From positions 1 through 64,000 of the forward strand of contig JAHYZZ010000001.1 of NCBI GenBank assembly GCA_019424135.1: 64,000 nucleotides of DNA, written 5' to 3'. Made by a program: the position numbers and the translations under genes. Numbering within the stretch: the stretch's first letter is position 1; each line of letters starts with the position of its first letter. Shown one piece after another: positions 42,727-51,785 of this stretch. Below the pieces are notes generated by a model. That model searched no databases. It was not told the DNA's origin and saw only the letters and a list, made by a program, of their open reading frames with translations. This stretch comes from Lachnospiraceae bacterium. GTDB lineage: Bacteria; Bacillota; Clostridia; Lachnospirales; Lachnospiraceae.

Positions 42727-44118
42727 TTCACTGGGTTTCCCAACAAGATAATGATCGAAATAGTCGTTGTGTACCTTCTTGATCATACCACTCAGGAAAA
42801 GAAGGCCAACGATATTTGGCACCACCATCAGACTGTTGAAACAGTCTGCCATATTCCATACCAGATCCACCTGTGCCAGAGATCCCAGGAACACACAGAT
42901 GCATACCAAAATCGAATATACCGGAACTGCCTTTGATCCAAACAGATACTTGATATTAGCTTCTCCAAAGAAATACCAACCCACAATCGTCGAAAAAGCG
43001 AAAAAGAACATGCAAACGGCAATAAATACTTCCCCAAATTTCCCATATACCAGAAAATATGCGAACTGGCTGAGTTCTGCCCCTGTATATCCACCCTCTA
43101 CAACGCCGTAAGACTCAGGCAATGCCCTGGTTGTAACAATAACAAGCGCCGTCATAGTAAGTACGATAAAGGTATCAATGAATACACCGATCATGGCTGC
43201 ATGTCCTTGCTCTACCGGATGATCTACCTTCGCCACCGCATGTGCATGCGGGGTAGATCCCATTCCTGCCTCATTAGAAAACAGACCTCTTGCTACCCCT
43301 TTGGTCAGAGCAAGCTTAATCGTTGCTCCAATGGCTCCTCCGGCAATAGCGTCCGGTGCAAACGCTCCGACAAAAATCTCATAAAATGCAAGTGGAATAT
43401 TTCTCCAGTTATAGAGAATGACAATCAACGATCCTAAAATATACAATCCTGCCATTAACGGGACAATGGTCTCCGTTACCTTTGCAATCCGTTTCATTCC
43501 TCCAGAGAAAACTGCAACTGCAAGAAGTGCTACTACAAGTCCCATGATCCACTGAGGAACTCCGAATGCGGTATGAAATGAAGCTGCAATCGAGTTAGAC
43601 TGCACGGCATTTCCCATAAATCCAAGGGCAAAAATCAAAAGCACCGCAAAAATTCCTGCCAGAATTTTCCCGAAAACTCCCTTAAAGGCAGCACGAATAT
43701 AGTATACCGGTCCTCCTGTCACCACGCCGTCGTCTCCTATCTGCTTATACTTCTGAGCCATCAAAGCTTCCGCATAGATCGTCGACATTCCCAGGAATGC
43801 CGCAATCCACATCCAGAAGATAGCGCCAGGGCCTCCGATTGCAATCGCCGTTGCCGCTCCGGCGATGTTTCCCGTACCTACCTGTGCCGCAATTGCTGTT
43901 GCCAGGGCCTGGAAAGAACTCATTCCGTCATTTCCCGCCTCACCTTTCTTACCGAACAGGCCCCCAAATACCTGTTTGATTCCTCGCTTGAATCCCCGGA
44001 TCTGAATAAACTTAAGCCTGAAAGTAAACCAGATACCAGCTCCCAAAAGAGCAATGATCAACACAATGTTAGACATGTAGTTCTGGATTGTCAATACAAT
44101 TTGATTTAACGTCTCCAT
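42709..44118 (-). CDS. AGCS family sodium:alanine/glycine symporter
   Basis: This 469-residue protein with about ten or eleven membrane segments imports alanine or glycine with sodium. Family signatures include QVGTGNIAGAATAIAIGGPGA in the first third and LFSNEAGMGSTPHAHA. Its own promoter (TTGAGA-17-TATGAT) lies upstream, and the glycine riboswitch starts after it, so it is not under that switch. Its place beside glycine reductase suggests glycine as a substrate, an inference. Confidence 0.92.
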   Translation of the reverse strand: METLNQIVLTIQNYMSNIVLIIALLGAGIWFTFRLKFIQIRGFKRGIKQVFGGLFGKKGEAGNDGMSSFQALATAIAAQVGTGNIAGAATAIAIGGPGAIFWMWIAAFLGMSTIYAEALMAQKYKQIGDDGVVTGGPVYYIRAAFKGVFGKILAGIFAVLLIFALGFMGNAVQSNSIAASFHTAFGVPQWIMGLVVALLAVAVFSGGMKRIAKVTETIVPLMAGLYILGSLIVILYNWRNIPLAFYEIFVGAFAPDAIAGGAIGATIKLALTKGVARGLFSNEAGMGSTPHAHAVAKVDHPVEQGHAAMIGVFIDTFIVLTMTALVIVTTRALPESYGVVEGGYTGAELSQFAYFLVYGKFGEVFIAVCMFFFAFSTIVGWYFFGEANIKYLFGSKAVPVYSILVCICVFLGSLAQVDLVWNMADCFNSLMVVPNIVGLLFLSGMIKKVHNDYFDHYLVGKPSEFAQKK

Positions 44119-44169
44119 AAGCCTTCCCCTTTCCTATAGATTTTATAGATAGCTTTATATATCTTGTTT

Positions 44170-44198
44170 ATCATATCACTTTGATATTTTTTTCTCAA
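44170..44198 (-). promoter_or_regulatory. Promoter of the AGCS symporter gene
   Basis: TTGAGA (44193-44198) and TATGAT (44170-44175) with a 17-base spacer; predicted start about 45 bases before the ATG. Confidence 0.7.
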
Positions 44199-44261
44199 TC
44201 TTACTTTGCAAAGAAAAATTTTTTTGGTACTTTTTCTCCTTACTCGATTCATCCCGACATC

Positions 44262-44298
44262 AAAAAAACGACGAATCCCCTAAGATCCGTCGTTTTTT
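44262..44298. terminator. Terminator after purB
   Basis: Stem ACGACGGATC/GATTCGTCGT with small internal mismatch and a five-base loop, flanked by T6-T7 on both strands. It ends purF-purB. Confidence 0.88.
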
Positions 44299-44368
44299 CA
44301 TTTCAAAAATATCTTGACTTTTTAATTTTTGGTAATATTGCCAAATTATTATTTATATCTTGACTTCT

Positions 44369-45802
44369 CTACACATTGATCTCTGCCTTTATCCCCAGTA
44401 GATTCTTATTCTTTTCCAGTAGAGGCCGGATTACCTGGTTTAAGTAATTCTCCACCTGAATTGGGGCCCGTCCAACATATTTCGCAGGATCCATAGTACT
44501 CTTAAGTTCCTCTTCGCTTAAGTTAAAGGCCGGATCTTTTGCAATCAATTCCAGAAGATTATTGTCCAGCCCCTTTTCCTTTACATTTCTTCCAGCTTCC
44601 ATTGACAGTTCACGAATTCTTTCATGCAATTCCTGCCGGTCTCCACCAGCCTTCACCGCATCCATCATGATATTTTCTGTGGCCATAAATGGCAACTCAC
44701 TCATCAACCGTTTTTCAATAACTTTAGGATATACTACCAGGCCATCTACCACGTTCAGACACAGATCTAAAATGCCGTCAATGGCCAGGAATCCTTCCGG
44801 TACGCTCAAACGCTTGTTTGCCGAGTCGTCCAGCGTACGCTCGAACCACTGAGTGGCAGATGTAATAGCCGGATTCAGCGCATCGATCATCACATATCTG
44901 GAAAGAGAAGCAATTCTTTCGCTTCTCATAGGATTTCGCTTATACGCCATCGCAGACGAACCAATCTGTGTCTTCTCGAAAGGCTCTTCTACTTCTTTTA
45001 AATGCTGCAACAGGCGGATATCATTAGACATTTTGTGGGCACTGGCTGCGATCCCCGCCAAAACGTTCAACACACGGGTGTCCACCTTTCTGGAATAAGT
45101 CTGACCGGATACCGGATAGCACGCCTGGAAGCCCATCTTTTCTGCAATCATTGGATCAATCTTGTCGATCGTCTCCTGATCCCCGTCAAATAATTCCAAA
45201 AAGCTGGCCTGAGTACCGGTAGTACCTTTGGAACCCAAAAGTTTCAGTGTGCTCTTTACATATTCCAGATCTTCCAGATCCATCTCAAACTCCTGCATCC
45301 AAAGTGTCGCACGCTTTCCTACCGTCGTCGGCTGAGCCGGCTGAAAATGAGTAAACGCAAGGGTAGGAAGATCTTTATATCTTTCTGCAAAATCTGCCAG
45401 CTCTGCAATTACATTGACCAACTTTTTCTGCACAATGTTCAAAGCCTCTGACATCAGGATCATATCCGTATTATCTCCCACATAGCAGGAGGTTGCTCCC
45501 AAATGGATGATTCCTTTTGCCTTAGGACATTGCTGTCCATATGCATATACATGAGACATAACATCATGTCGGACTACCTTTTCTCTTTCCTTTGCCACAT
45601 CATAATTAATATCCTCGGCATGGGCTTTCAATTCCTCGATCTGCTCGTCCGTAATCGGAAGTCCCAGTTCTTTTTCCGTCTCAGCCAACGCGATCCACAA
45701 TTTTCTCCAGGTTCGGAACTTCTTATCCGGTGAAAACACATACTGCATTTCCTTACTTGCGTATCGCTCTGAAAGTGGACTCTGATATCTGTCGTTTGCC
45801 AT
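44369..45802 (-). CDS. purB: Adenylosuccinate lyase
   Basis: PurB acts twice in purine synthesis, releasing fumarate from SAICAR and from adenylosuccinate. The 477-residue protein has the fumarase-family signature SSAMAYKRNPMRSE and an early conserved TSCYVGDNTD region. The start is the ATG after AAAGGAGAG; an open frame 34 codons upstream overlaps the purF end. It lies 38 bases after purF and both form an operon. Confidence 0.95.
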   Translation of the reverse strand: MANDRYQSPLSERYASKEMQYVFSPDKKFRTWRKLWIALAETEKELGLPITDEQIEELKAHAEDINYDVAKEREKVVRHDVMSHVYAYGQQCPKAKGIIHLGATSCYVGDNTDMILMSEALNIVQKKLVNVIAELADFAERYKDLPTLAFTHFQPAQPTTVGKRATLWMQEFEMDLEDLEYVKSTLKLLGSKGTTGTQASFLELFDGDQETIDKIDPMIAEKMGFQACYPVSGQTYSRKVDTRVLNVLAGIAASAHKMSNDIRLLQHLKEVEEPFEKTQIGSSAMAYKRNPMRSERIASLSRYVMIDALNPAITSATQWFERTLDDSANKRLSVPEGFLAIDGILDLCLNVVDGLVVYPKVIEKRLMSELPFMATENIMMDAVKAGGDRQELHERIRELSMEAGRNVKEKGLDNNLLELIAKDPAFNLSEEELKSTMDPAKYVGRAPIQVENYLNQVIRPLLEKNKNLLGIKAEINV

Positions 45803-45840
45803 CTTATTCTCTCCTTTTACTACTCTCTTTTTATTATTTT

Positions 45841-47268
45841 TTATTCGAAAGCATGGGAAATATCTCTTCCAGGCACTTCCATGGGATAATTTCCCGAAAA
45901 GCATGCATCGCAGTAGCCCAGATCCCCCACCATCTCTCTTAATTTTTCAATCTTCATATATCCTAAAGAATCTGCACCGATCATCTCTCGGATTTCCTCC
46001 GTCGTGTGGGAATGAGCGATCAGCTGCTCATTGGAAGGCACATCTGTTCCGAAATAGCAAGGATATAAAAACGGAGGCGAACTGATTCTCACATGCACTT
46101 CTTTTGCACCTGCTTTTTTCAGCATTCGAATAATATTGGCACAAGTCGTTCCCCTCACAATCGAATCATCCACCATAATAATCCGTTTTCCTCGAACCAC
46201 TTCTTCAATAACATTCAGCTTAATCTTAACGCTGCTTTCCCGCTGGCTCTGTTTGGGTTTGATAAAAGTACGTCCCACATAACTGTTTTTGTGGAAGGCC
46301 ATTCCATAAGGAATCCCTGCATGCTCCGAATATCCCTTTGCCGCTACCAGTCCGGAATCCGGCACCCCTACTACCAGATCTGCATCTACGGGATAGGATT
46401 CCGCCAACGCTTTTCCAGCCACGATTCTGGCGTGATAAACATTCACCTCATCAATGGTACTGTCCATACGCGCAAAATAAATATATTCAAAAATACATCT
46501 AGCCTGCTTTTCTGGAGAAATAGCCATTGAAAGGTCTGACGCAATGCCGTTTTTTGTGATGCTTACAATCTCTCCCGGCCTCACATCTCGGATAAATTCA
46601 CCATCTACCGCAGCAATCGCGCAACTTTCTGAAGCCAGAAAATACGTATTGTCCCGTTTTCCGATACACAGAGGCTTCAGACCAAATGGATCTCTTGCCC
46701 CGATCATTTTTCTGGGCGAGCTCACCACCAGGGCATAGGCTCCCTTAATCTTTTTCATCGCATTTTTTACAGCCCCTTCTGCGTCAGGCGTACGAAGCCG
46801 CTCTCTTGCAATATGATATGCAATCACCTCTGAATCAATAGTGGTCTGAAAAATAGCCCCGGTATACTCCAGTTCATGCCGCAGTTCCACTGCATTCGTA
46901 AGATTTCCATTATGGGCAATAGCCAGAGTTCCTTTGACATAGTTTAAGACTAATGGCATTGCATTCTCCGCCCGAGTCCCCCCTGCGGTAGAATAACGCA
47001 CATGGCCGATCCCCAGATTACCTTTTAATTCAGCCAGTGAATCCTCATCAAACACCTCATTGACAAGGCCTAGTCCTTTTCTTGAATGAACTTTCCGTTC
47101 CCCATAGGTATCCGTCACAGCGATCCCGCAGCTTTCCTGACCACGGTGCTGCAGTGCAAATAGCCCGTAATATACCGACGGCGCCACATCTCGCCCATCC
47201 ATGTCATAAGCACCGAAAACGCCGCATTCCTCTCCCATACCAGTTGTTACTTTTTCAAATTCGTCCAT
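45841..47268 (-). CDS. purF: Amidophosphoribosyltransferase
   Basis: PurF makes phosphoribosylamine from PRPP and glutamine, the first committed purine step. The N-terminal EECGVFGAYD places the nucleophile at C15, so a 14-residue propeptide must be removed as in the B. subtilis type. That type also carries a 4Fe-4S cluster; cysteines fitting it are in CIFEYIYF, CYFGTD and YCDACFSGNYP. The PRPP motif is IIMVDDSIVRGTT. Length 475. A seven-base hairpin lies in the leader, but no purine riboswitch is visible. Confidence 0.96.
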   Translation of the reverse strand: MDEFEKVTTGMGEECGVFGAYDMDGRDVAPSVYYGLFALQHRGQESCGIAVTDTYGERKVHSRKGLGLVNEVFDEDSLAELKGNLGIGHVRYSTAGGTRAENAMPLVLNYVKGTLAIAHNGNLTNAVELRHELEYTGAIFQTTIDSEVIAYHIARERLRTPDAEGAVKNAMKKIKGAYALVVSSPRKMIGARDPFGLKPLCIGKRDNTYFLASESCAIAAVDGEFIRDVRPGEIVSITKNGIASDLSMAISPEKQARCIFEYIYFARMDSTIDEVNVYHARIVAGKALAESYPVDADLVVGVPDSGLVAAKGYSEHAGIPYGMAFHKNSYVGRTFIKPKQSQRESSVKIKLNVIEEVVRGKRIIMVDDSIVRGTTCANIIRMLKKAGAKEVHVRISSPPFLYPCYFGTDVPSNEQLIAHSHTTEEIREMIGADSLGYMKIEKLREMVGDLGYCDACFSGNYPMEVPGRDISHAFE

Positions 47269-47296
47269 GAATGCAACTCCTTATTTTAAATCTTGG

Positions 47297-47317
47297 ACTG
47301 CCCCTTTTCCGGGCAGT
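47297..47317 (-). promoter_or_regulatory. Hairpin in the purF leader
   Basis: ACTGCCC and GGGCAGT form a perfect seven-base stem with a seven-base loop, about 30 bases before the purF ATG. It has no T run. A role in mRNA stability or control is possible but unproven. Confidence 0.4.
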
Positions 47318-47337
47318 ATACAAAACAAGTATAATAC

Positions 47338-47371
47338 AAGGCAGAAGGAAAAGCAATATTCCTTCTGCCTT
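47338..47371 (-). terminator. Terminator after the amino acid ABC operon
   Basis: A perfect 13-base stem AAGGCAGAAGGAA/TTCCTTCTGCCTT with an eight-base loop directly follows the ATPase gene. The tail (GTATTATAC) is only moderately T-rich. Confidence 0.7.
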
Positions 47372-48057
47372 CAATTCTCCTGGAATTTTCCCAAGAATTC
47401 CTGTATCCTGACATTGGAAGACGAAAACACCTCCTTTGGCGCACCTTCTAATTCAATATATCCTTGATCCATAAAGATAATATGGTCCGATACCTGTCTT
47501 GCAAAATTCATCTCATGAGTCACAATTACCATGGTCATATGTTCCATCGCCAGATTCCGGATGACTTTGAGGATTTCTCCTGTCAATTCCGGATCCAACG
47601 CAGAAGTGGGTTCGTCAAAAAACAAAATGTCTGGATTCATAGCCAGCGCCCTTGCAATTGAGACTCTCTGCTGCTGACCACCGGACAGCTGATAGGGATA
47701 AGCCTTTTCCTTATCCTCAAGACCCATTTTTTTCAACAGTTCCCTGGCCTCAGCAAACACTTCATCTTTCTTTCTTTTTTGAACACGCAACGGGGCATCT
47801 GTAATATTTTTCATCACAGAATAATGAGGAAACAGGTTGAAATTCTGGAACACTAGTCCATACGTCCCTTCATAATGAATCTCTCCAGAATCCGGCTTCT
47901 CAAGTTGGGTAGCACACCGAAGCAATGTGGACTTTCCAGAGCCGGAAGGTCCGATAATCCCAAGAACTTCTCCTCGTTCCACAGTAAGAGAAATGTCCTT
48001 TAAGACCTCTGTCCCGCCAAAACTCTTTTTAATGTGTCTCATCTCAAGCAGACTCAT
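47371..48057 (-). CDS. Polar amino acid ABC transporter ATP-binding protein
   Basis: The 228-residue ATPase drives amino acid uptake with the permease and binding protein upstream. Walker A is GPSGSGKST (about 36-44), the signature LSGGQQQRVS, Walker B ILFFDEPTSALDP and the switch histidine VIVTHEMNFA. It is of the GlnQ/ArtP group. The gene lies 12 bases after the permease gene. Confidence 0.93.
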   Translation of the reverse strand: MSLLEMRHIKKSFGGTEVLKDISLTVERGEVLGIIGPSGSGKSTLLRCATQLEKPDSGEIHYEGTYGLVFQNFNLFPHYSVMKNITDAPLRVQKRKKDEVFAEARELLKKMGLEDKEKAYPYQLSGGQQQRVSIARALAMNPDILFFDEPTSALDPELTGEILKVIRNLAMEHMTMVIVTHEMNFARQVSDHIIFMDQGYIELEGAPKEVFSSSNVRIQEFLGKFQEN

Positions 48058-48069
48058 CGTATTCTCCTC

Positions 48070-48720
48070 CTAACGGTAATAGTTCAGCTTTTTCTCGATA
48101 CATTCCATCACAAATGCCACGATAAAGTTGAACACATAATAAAATATACCTGCAAATACCAACGGAAGCAGAGACGTCTGGGATGCTGTCAAGGCTTTTG
48201 CTACCGTGAACATTTCCAATACACCGATGGTAAATGCAAGGGATGTATCCTTTACCAGTGTGATCGTTTCATTTGTTACCGCCGGTAGAATCCGTTTGAT
48301 CACCTGAGGAAGAATGATCCTAAAAAAGGTCTGTCCCCGGCTGTATCCCAGTATCTTGGCAGCCTCATACTGTCCTGCCGGCATAGATTCGATGCCCCCC
48401 CGGTAGATCTCTGCAAAATAAGCGGCATAATTTAAGATAAATCCAATGGCAACCGCCATATTTTTCCACTCTGGCGTATTGGGAATCCCCAGTCCATAAT
48501 AAGGACCAAAATATATCGCAATCAGCTGCAGCATCAGAGGCGTGCCACGCATCACCGAAATATATACTTTTACAATGGAGCGGATCACAATATTTTTTGA
48601 CATCCTGCCAAAGGAGACAACAAGCCCCAGTGGCAAGGAAAAGACCAGTGTCACCGCAAAGATCAGTAAAGAAACCCACATGCCCTCCAGCAGTTTCCCA
48701 AGCATAACCGAAATTGCCAT
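48070..48720 (-). CDS. Polar amino acid ABC transporter permease
   Basis: This 216-residue HisM/GlnP-type permease has about five membrane segments and the EAA loop EAAKILGYSRGQTFFRIILP that contacts the ATPase. RGTPLMLQL is the typical sequence preceding it. Only one permease gene is present, so it presumably works as a homodimer. A terminator hairpin separates it from the binding-protein gene upstream. Confidence 0.93.
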   Translation of the reverse strand: MAISVMLGKLLEGMWVSLLIFAVTLVFSLPLGLVVSFGRMSKNIVIRSIVKVYISVMRGTPLMLQLIAIYFGPYYGLGIPNTPEWKNMAVAIGFILNYAAYFAEIYRGGIESMPAGQYEAAKILGYSRGQTFFRIILPQVIKRILPAVTNETITLVKDTSLAFTIGVLEMFTVAKALTASQTSLLPLVFAGIFYYVFNFIVAFVMECIEKKLNYYR

Positions 48721-48746
48721 ATCATTTCCTTCTTTCCGTAGAAAAA

Positions 48747-48767
48747 GGCTGTCCTGGAAGGACAGCC
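48747..48767 (-). terminator. Intercistronic terminator between binding protein and permease
   Basis: A perfect nine-base stem GGCTGTCCT/AGGACAGCC with a three-base loop is followed by TTTTT on minus. It should let the binding protein be made in excess of the permease and ATPase. Confidence 0.8.
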
Positions 48768-48791
48768 CTCATTCCAAAACTTTTCTGATAT

Positions 48792-49640
48792 CTATTTCCC
48801 GATAGTCGTAATATCTTCCCCGAACCATTTGGTAGAAATCTTAGCCATCGTTCCGTCTGATGCCATCTCCTCCAGAGTTTCCTGTACAGTATCTCTCAAA
48901 GCCTCATTGCCTTTCGCAAAACCAACACCATATTCCTCGGATGCAATCGGTTCATCCAGAATCGTAAAGTCCGCATCTCTGGACTCAATCTGATAGCTTG
49001 CCACCACAATGTCCATTGCTACCGCATCGACCGCTCCAGACTCCAAATCCATAAATCCAGTATCATAGTCCGGCACTACCTGCAGATTTGCAAAGGTTCC
49101 GGCCAGCTCTGGCTTCTCATCCAATGCAGCCTGTGCAGATGACTCCGTCTGTACGTCTACGATCTTTCCTGCCAAATCATCCAAAGATGCAATCCCGGAA
49201 TCAGATCTTACAACAAACACCTGCTGATTATCCAGATAAGGTTCAGACCAGGTATAATCATCCTCTCTTCCATTCATCGTAAACCCGTTCCAGATACAGT
49301 CAATTTCTCCGGAATTTAAGGTGGCATCCTTCGTCTCCCATGAAATAGGCTGTGCCACAAACTCCCATCCTTGACGGTCACAGACTTCCTTAGCCAGTTC
49401 TAGGTCAAACCCAGTATACTCTCCGTCATCTCCTACAAAACCCATCGGTGGAAAGTTCTGATCAAACCCTACTGTAAAGGTATCTCCTTCCTGCTTTTCT
49501 GGGAAAGAGGCCGTTTCTTCCTGTGTCTCTTTCTCTCCCTTATCGCTGTCCTCGCTGCTCTTTTGTCCGCCACATCCTGCCATCAGCATAGACGCTGCCG
49601 TCATCAGTGCAAGAATCATCACCAGTCTCTTTTTCATCAT
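48792..49640 (-). CDS. Polar amino acid ABC transporter binding lipoprotein
   Basis: This 282-residue lipoprotein (lipobox LMAGC, then an acidic linker) belongs to the SBP_bac_3 group that binds polar amino acids or cystine. VGFDQNFPPMGFVGDDGEYTG is the ligand-side start of the mature fold, followed by FDLELAKEVC. Two adjacent ATGs are 5 and 8 bases after GAGGAGG; the first is given here. The exact amino acid cannot be told from sequence. Confidence 0.92.
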   Translation of the reverse strand: MMKKRLVMILALMTAASMLMAGCGGQKSSEDSDKGEKETQEETASFPEKQEGDTFTVGFDQNFPPMGFVGDDGEYTGFDLELAKEVCDRQGWEFVAQPISWETKDATLNSGEIDCIWNGFTMNGREDDYTWSEPYLDNQQVFVVRSDSGIASLDDLAGKIVDVQTESSAQAALDEKPELAGTFANLQVVPDYDTGFMDLESGAVDAVAMDIVVASYQIESRDADFTILDEPIASEEYGVGFAKGNEALRDTVQETLEEMASDGTMAKISTKWFGEDITTIGK

Positions 49641-49729
49641 CTGATCCTCCTCGTTATACATGGAAACGGTTGTTTACTGCCGATTCACTTTATTATCAAT
49701 TGACCGCTTTACCACGCTAAATCGGTGTT

Positions 49730-49758
49730 ATCTTAGCATATTCCCTGATTCTTGTCAA
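49730..49758 (-). promoter_or_regulatory. Promoter of the amino acid ABC operon
   Basis: TTGACA (49753-49758) and TAAGAT (49730-49735) with a 17-base spacer. The -35 and spacer lie within the last codons of the upstream TPR-like gene. Confidence 0.75.
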
Positions 49759-50449
49759 TCCTTCTATATGCTTTTTTCCACTGTTCAAACTTCTCTTCCG
49801 GCAGATCTGGGTCAATTTCTCTACGGACTGTACGAATGCTTTCTTTAATCTGAGGATCAATACTTAAAAAGGCCGGGTTGCCGGAAAGCATCTTCACATA
49901 TTTATCTTCTGGCAGCGCCCGTTTGCAACAGTAAAGATATGCTTTTAACATATCCGGATCTTCACAAATCTCATAGGCAGCCTCATACATCTTTGATGCC
50001 TCCTCATACAAAAACAGACGCCCGTAACCAGCGCCAAGACATGCATAAACCTTTCCGTAGAACGTCTTGTCCACTGAATCGTCCCGCTCTCCTCCAATAA
50101 TTGACTGATACACCAGCACTGCCGACTCATATTCTCCGCTCTGCATCAGACTATCTGCCTTGTGCTTAGTCCGTTCCACATCTTTCTGATTCTGGAGCCG
50201 TTCCAGGATATTTTGGATCCTGTTGATATCAGACTGAGCATAGATTGTAGACTCCCTGAGAATCGTAAGAATAAATTGCTCCATCGAACAATTTTTCCTA
50301 AGTTCTTCTCTTAAATGCTCAGCCAAATTCTCCATCTCCAGTTCTCTGCCAATCCAGTCGCAGAGCTGTTGATTGATCATCGTATAATCAATCAGATAAA
50401 GATTATTGCAGATATAATAGCACAGCTCTTCAATCGTAAAAATTTTCAT
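49733..50449 (-). CDS. TPR-like protein of unknown function, third gene of a conserved-looking trio
   Basis: I do not recognise a named function for this 238-residue protein. The N-terminal 60 residues start KIFTIEELCYYICNNLYLID, a stretch I have seen in proteins beside DUF5716/DUF5717 genes of Lachnospiraceae. Residues about 85-200 look helical and TPR-like (ADSLMQSGEYESAVLVYQSI, ACLGAGYGRLFLYEEASKMY). There is no signal or membrane segment. I chose the ATG seven bases after AAGGG; the frame is open 22 codons upstream into the preceding gene. It follows the actin-fold-like gene closely, suggesting one operon and perhaps one complex. Confidence 0.7.
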   Translation of the reverse strand: MKIFTIEELCYYICNNLYLIDYTMINQQLCDWIGRELEMENLAEHLREELRKNCSMEQFILTILRESTIYAQSDINRIQNILERLQNQKDVERTKHKADSLMQSGEYESAVLVYQSIIGGERDDSVDKTFYGKVYACLGAGYGRLFLYEEASKMYEAAYEICEDPDMLKAYLYCCKRALPEDKYVKMLSGNPAFLSIDPQIKESIRTVRREIDPDLPEEKFEQWKKAYRRIDKNQGIC

Positions 50450-50489
50450 ATGAACCCTTGATATCACATAAGGTTGTTTTGCCCTTTTT

Positions 50490-51773
50490 TTATGACATAG
50501 AATTAAACTGCCCATGGATACCTCCTAATTTTAAAATCTTCTCGACACAGAAATCTGTCGCCGGGAAAAAGTCTCCAAATCCGATATCCTTAAACGTCAG
50601 CCTGCAGGTCCTTTCATCCAGAAACATCACATCAATCTGAAGTCGGAGGGAATAATCCCTTCTCTCTGGAAGCCCTTCCAGAGAAACTGTCTCAACCTGC
50701 AGCTCCTCCCCTGCCAAAGTCTCTACATGAATCTCGATATCAGAAGTGTCCTCCAAGATTACTTCCCACTGTCCGTCCGCTTCATACCAATGCGTTCCCC
50801 AGGAAACGATGGGATGCCATCCCTCCTGGCCGCCTACACGCATGCGCAAACAGATCTGTTCTGTCATCTTCGTCTCGTCCAGATAGACCGGTCCCTCATC
50901 ATAAGAAAACACCTTTCTCATAGAGGTATAGCAGGCACCTTTACTATACAGATTATTTCCAAGGAAAGCTCTTCTTCCGTTGCACAGAACCTTCAGGGAA
51001 TTTGGATACCAGTTATTCTCAAACCCTTCCCCTGTCAGGAAAACGGAAGATACTACCTTTTTTTCAAATACATTCTGAATAAACGATTTAAACTGCTCGT
51101 CTGCATCTTTGGCTTTATCCACATTCAGTACCGGATAGATCGCAGCCAGTTCCTTCATTTTAGCGCTGGCCACTTCGTCTACAGTCACAAACATATCCTT
51201 TCCCCGACCGCTGATGGTATGAAGCTTTCGTAGCATATAGGCCCGGATCTCCTGAGCGTCGCAGTAAAACAATGCAGACTCATACTGCCATAATTCTTTC
51301 GGCTGATAAAACATATACTGGCAGAAACTCTCTTTATAATCCTGCACATTCACACATTCCTTTGGAACGCCCACAAAGCTGCCAATACCCTTTAACATCT
51401 TTGACACGTCGATATCTGTATGAGGCACTGCAAATGTGATCTGGTCGATCTCTTCAAAATCCTGAAGGGTCAGACCTACGAACTTGGCCAAAAGCCAGAC
51501 CGCATCATGATTCTTTCCCCCGATATAGACCTTCTCCCGATGCATGGCTTTCTGGAACAGATCTGTGACCACCTCACCTTCCTGAAGTACCAACAGCTTC
51601 TTTGCATCTTTTCCAAACACCCAACGATCCTTATAATGCCCCAGAAGAAGTGGAATCTGATAATTATCTACTGCCGTTTCCAACGTCTGCGGCTCTTCGT
51701 TTTTTTCATCATAGTAGCTGATCTGACAACTTTTTTCGTTCAGATCATACCCCAAAATACTTCCCCTTTGCAT
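50490..51773 (-). CDS. DUF5716-like protein with actin/Hsp70-type fold features
   Basis: The 427-residue protein resembles the DUF5716 family, to my recollection. It begins with ILGYDLNEKSCQISYY, like the first phosphate loop of actin/Hsp70 proteins, has a degenerate second-phosphate-like region (YCDAQEIRAYML, about 170-181) and VFLTGEGF (about 244-251), like the adenosine motif. A C-terminal beta-rich domain (about 310-400) could bind a partner. ATP binding is thus possible but several motif residues are unusual. The ATG eight bases after AGGAGG is chosen over one two codons earlier. It lies 12 bases after the 1,101-residue protein gene. Confidence 0.7.
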   Translation of the reverse strand: MQRGSILGYDLNEKSCQISYYDEKNEEPQTLETAVDNYQIPLLLGHYKDRWVFGKDAKKLLVLQEGEVVTDLFQKAMHREKVYIGGKNHDAVWLLAKFVGLTLQDFEEIDQITFAVPHTDIDVSKMLKGIGSFVGVPKECVNVQDYKESFCQYMFYQPKELWQYESALFYCDAQEIRAYMLRKLHTISGRGKDMFVTVDEVASAKMKELAAIYPVLNVDKAKDADEQFKSFIQNVFEKKVVSSVFLTGEGFENNWYPNSLKVLCNGRRAFLGNNLYSKGACYTSMRKVFSYDEGPVYLDETKMTEQICLRMRVGGQEGWHPIVSWGTHWYEADGQWEVILEDTSDIEIHVETLAGEELQVETVSLEGLPERRDYSLRLQIDVMFLDERTCRLTFKDIGFGDFFPATDFCVEKILKLGGIHGQFNSMS

Positions 51774-51785
51774 GAACATGTCCTC

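Noticed and set aside
47269..47340. Purine riboswitch before purF
   Set aside because: The leader is short and shows only a seven-base hairpin, without the conserved three-way junction core.
49945..50130. Short minus-strand frames inside the TPR-like gene
   Set aside because: They overlap the longer gene in another frame without a ribosome site or recognisable sequence.
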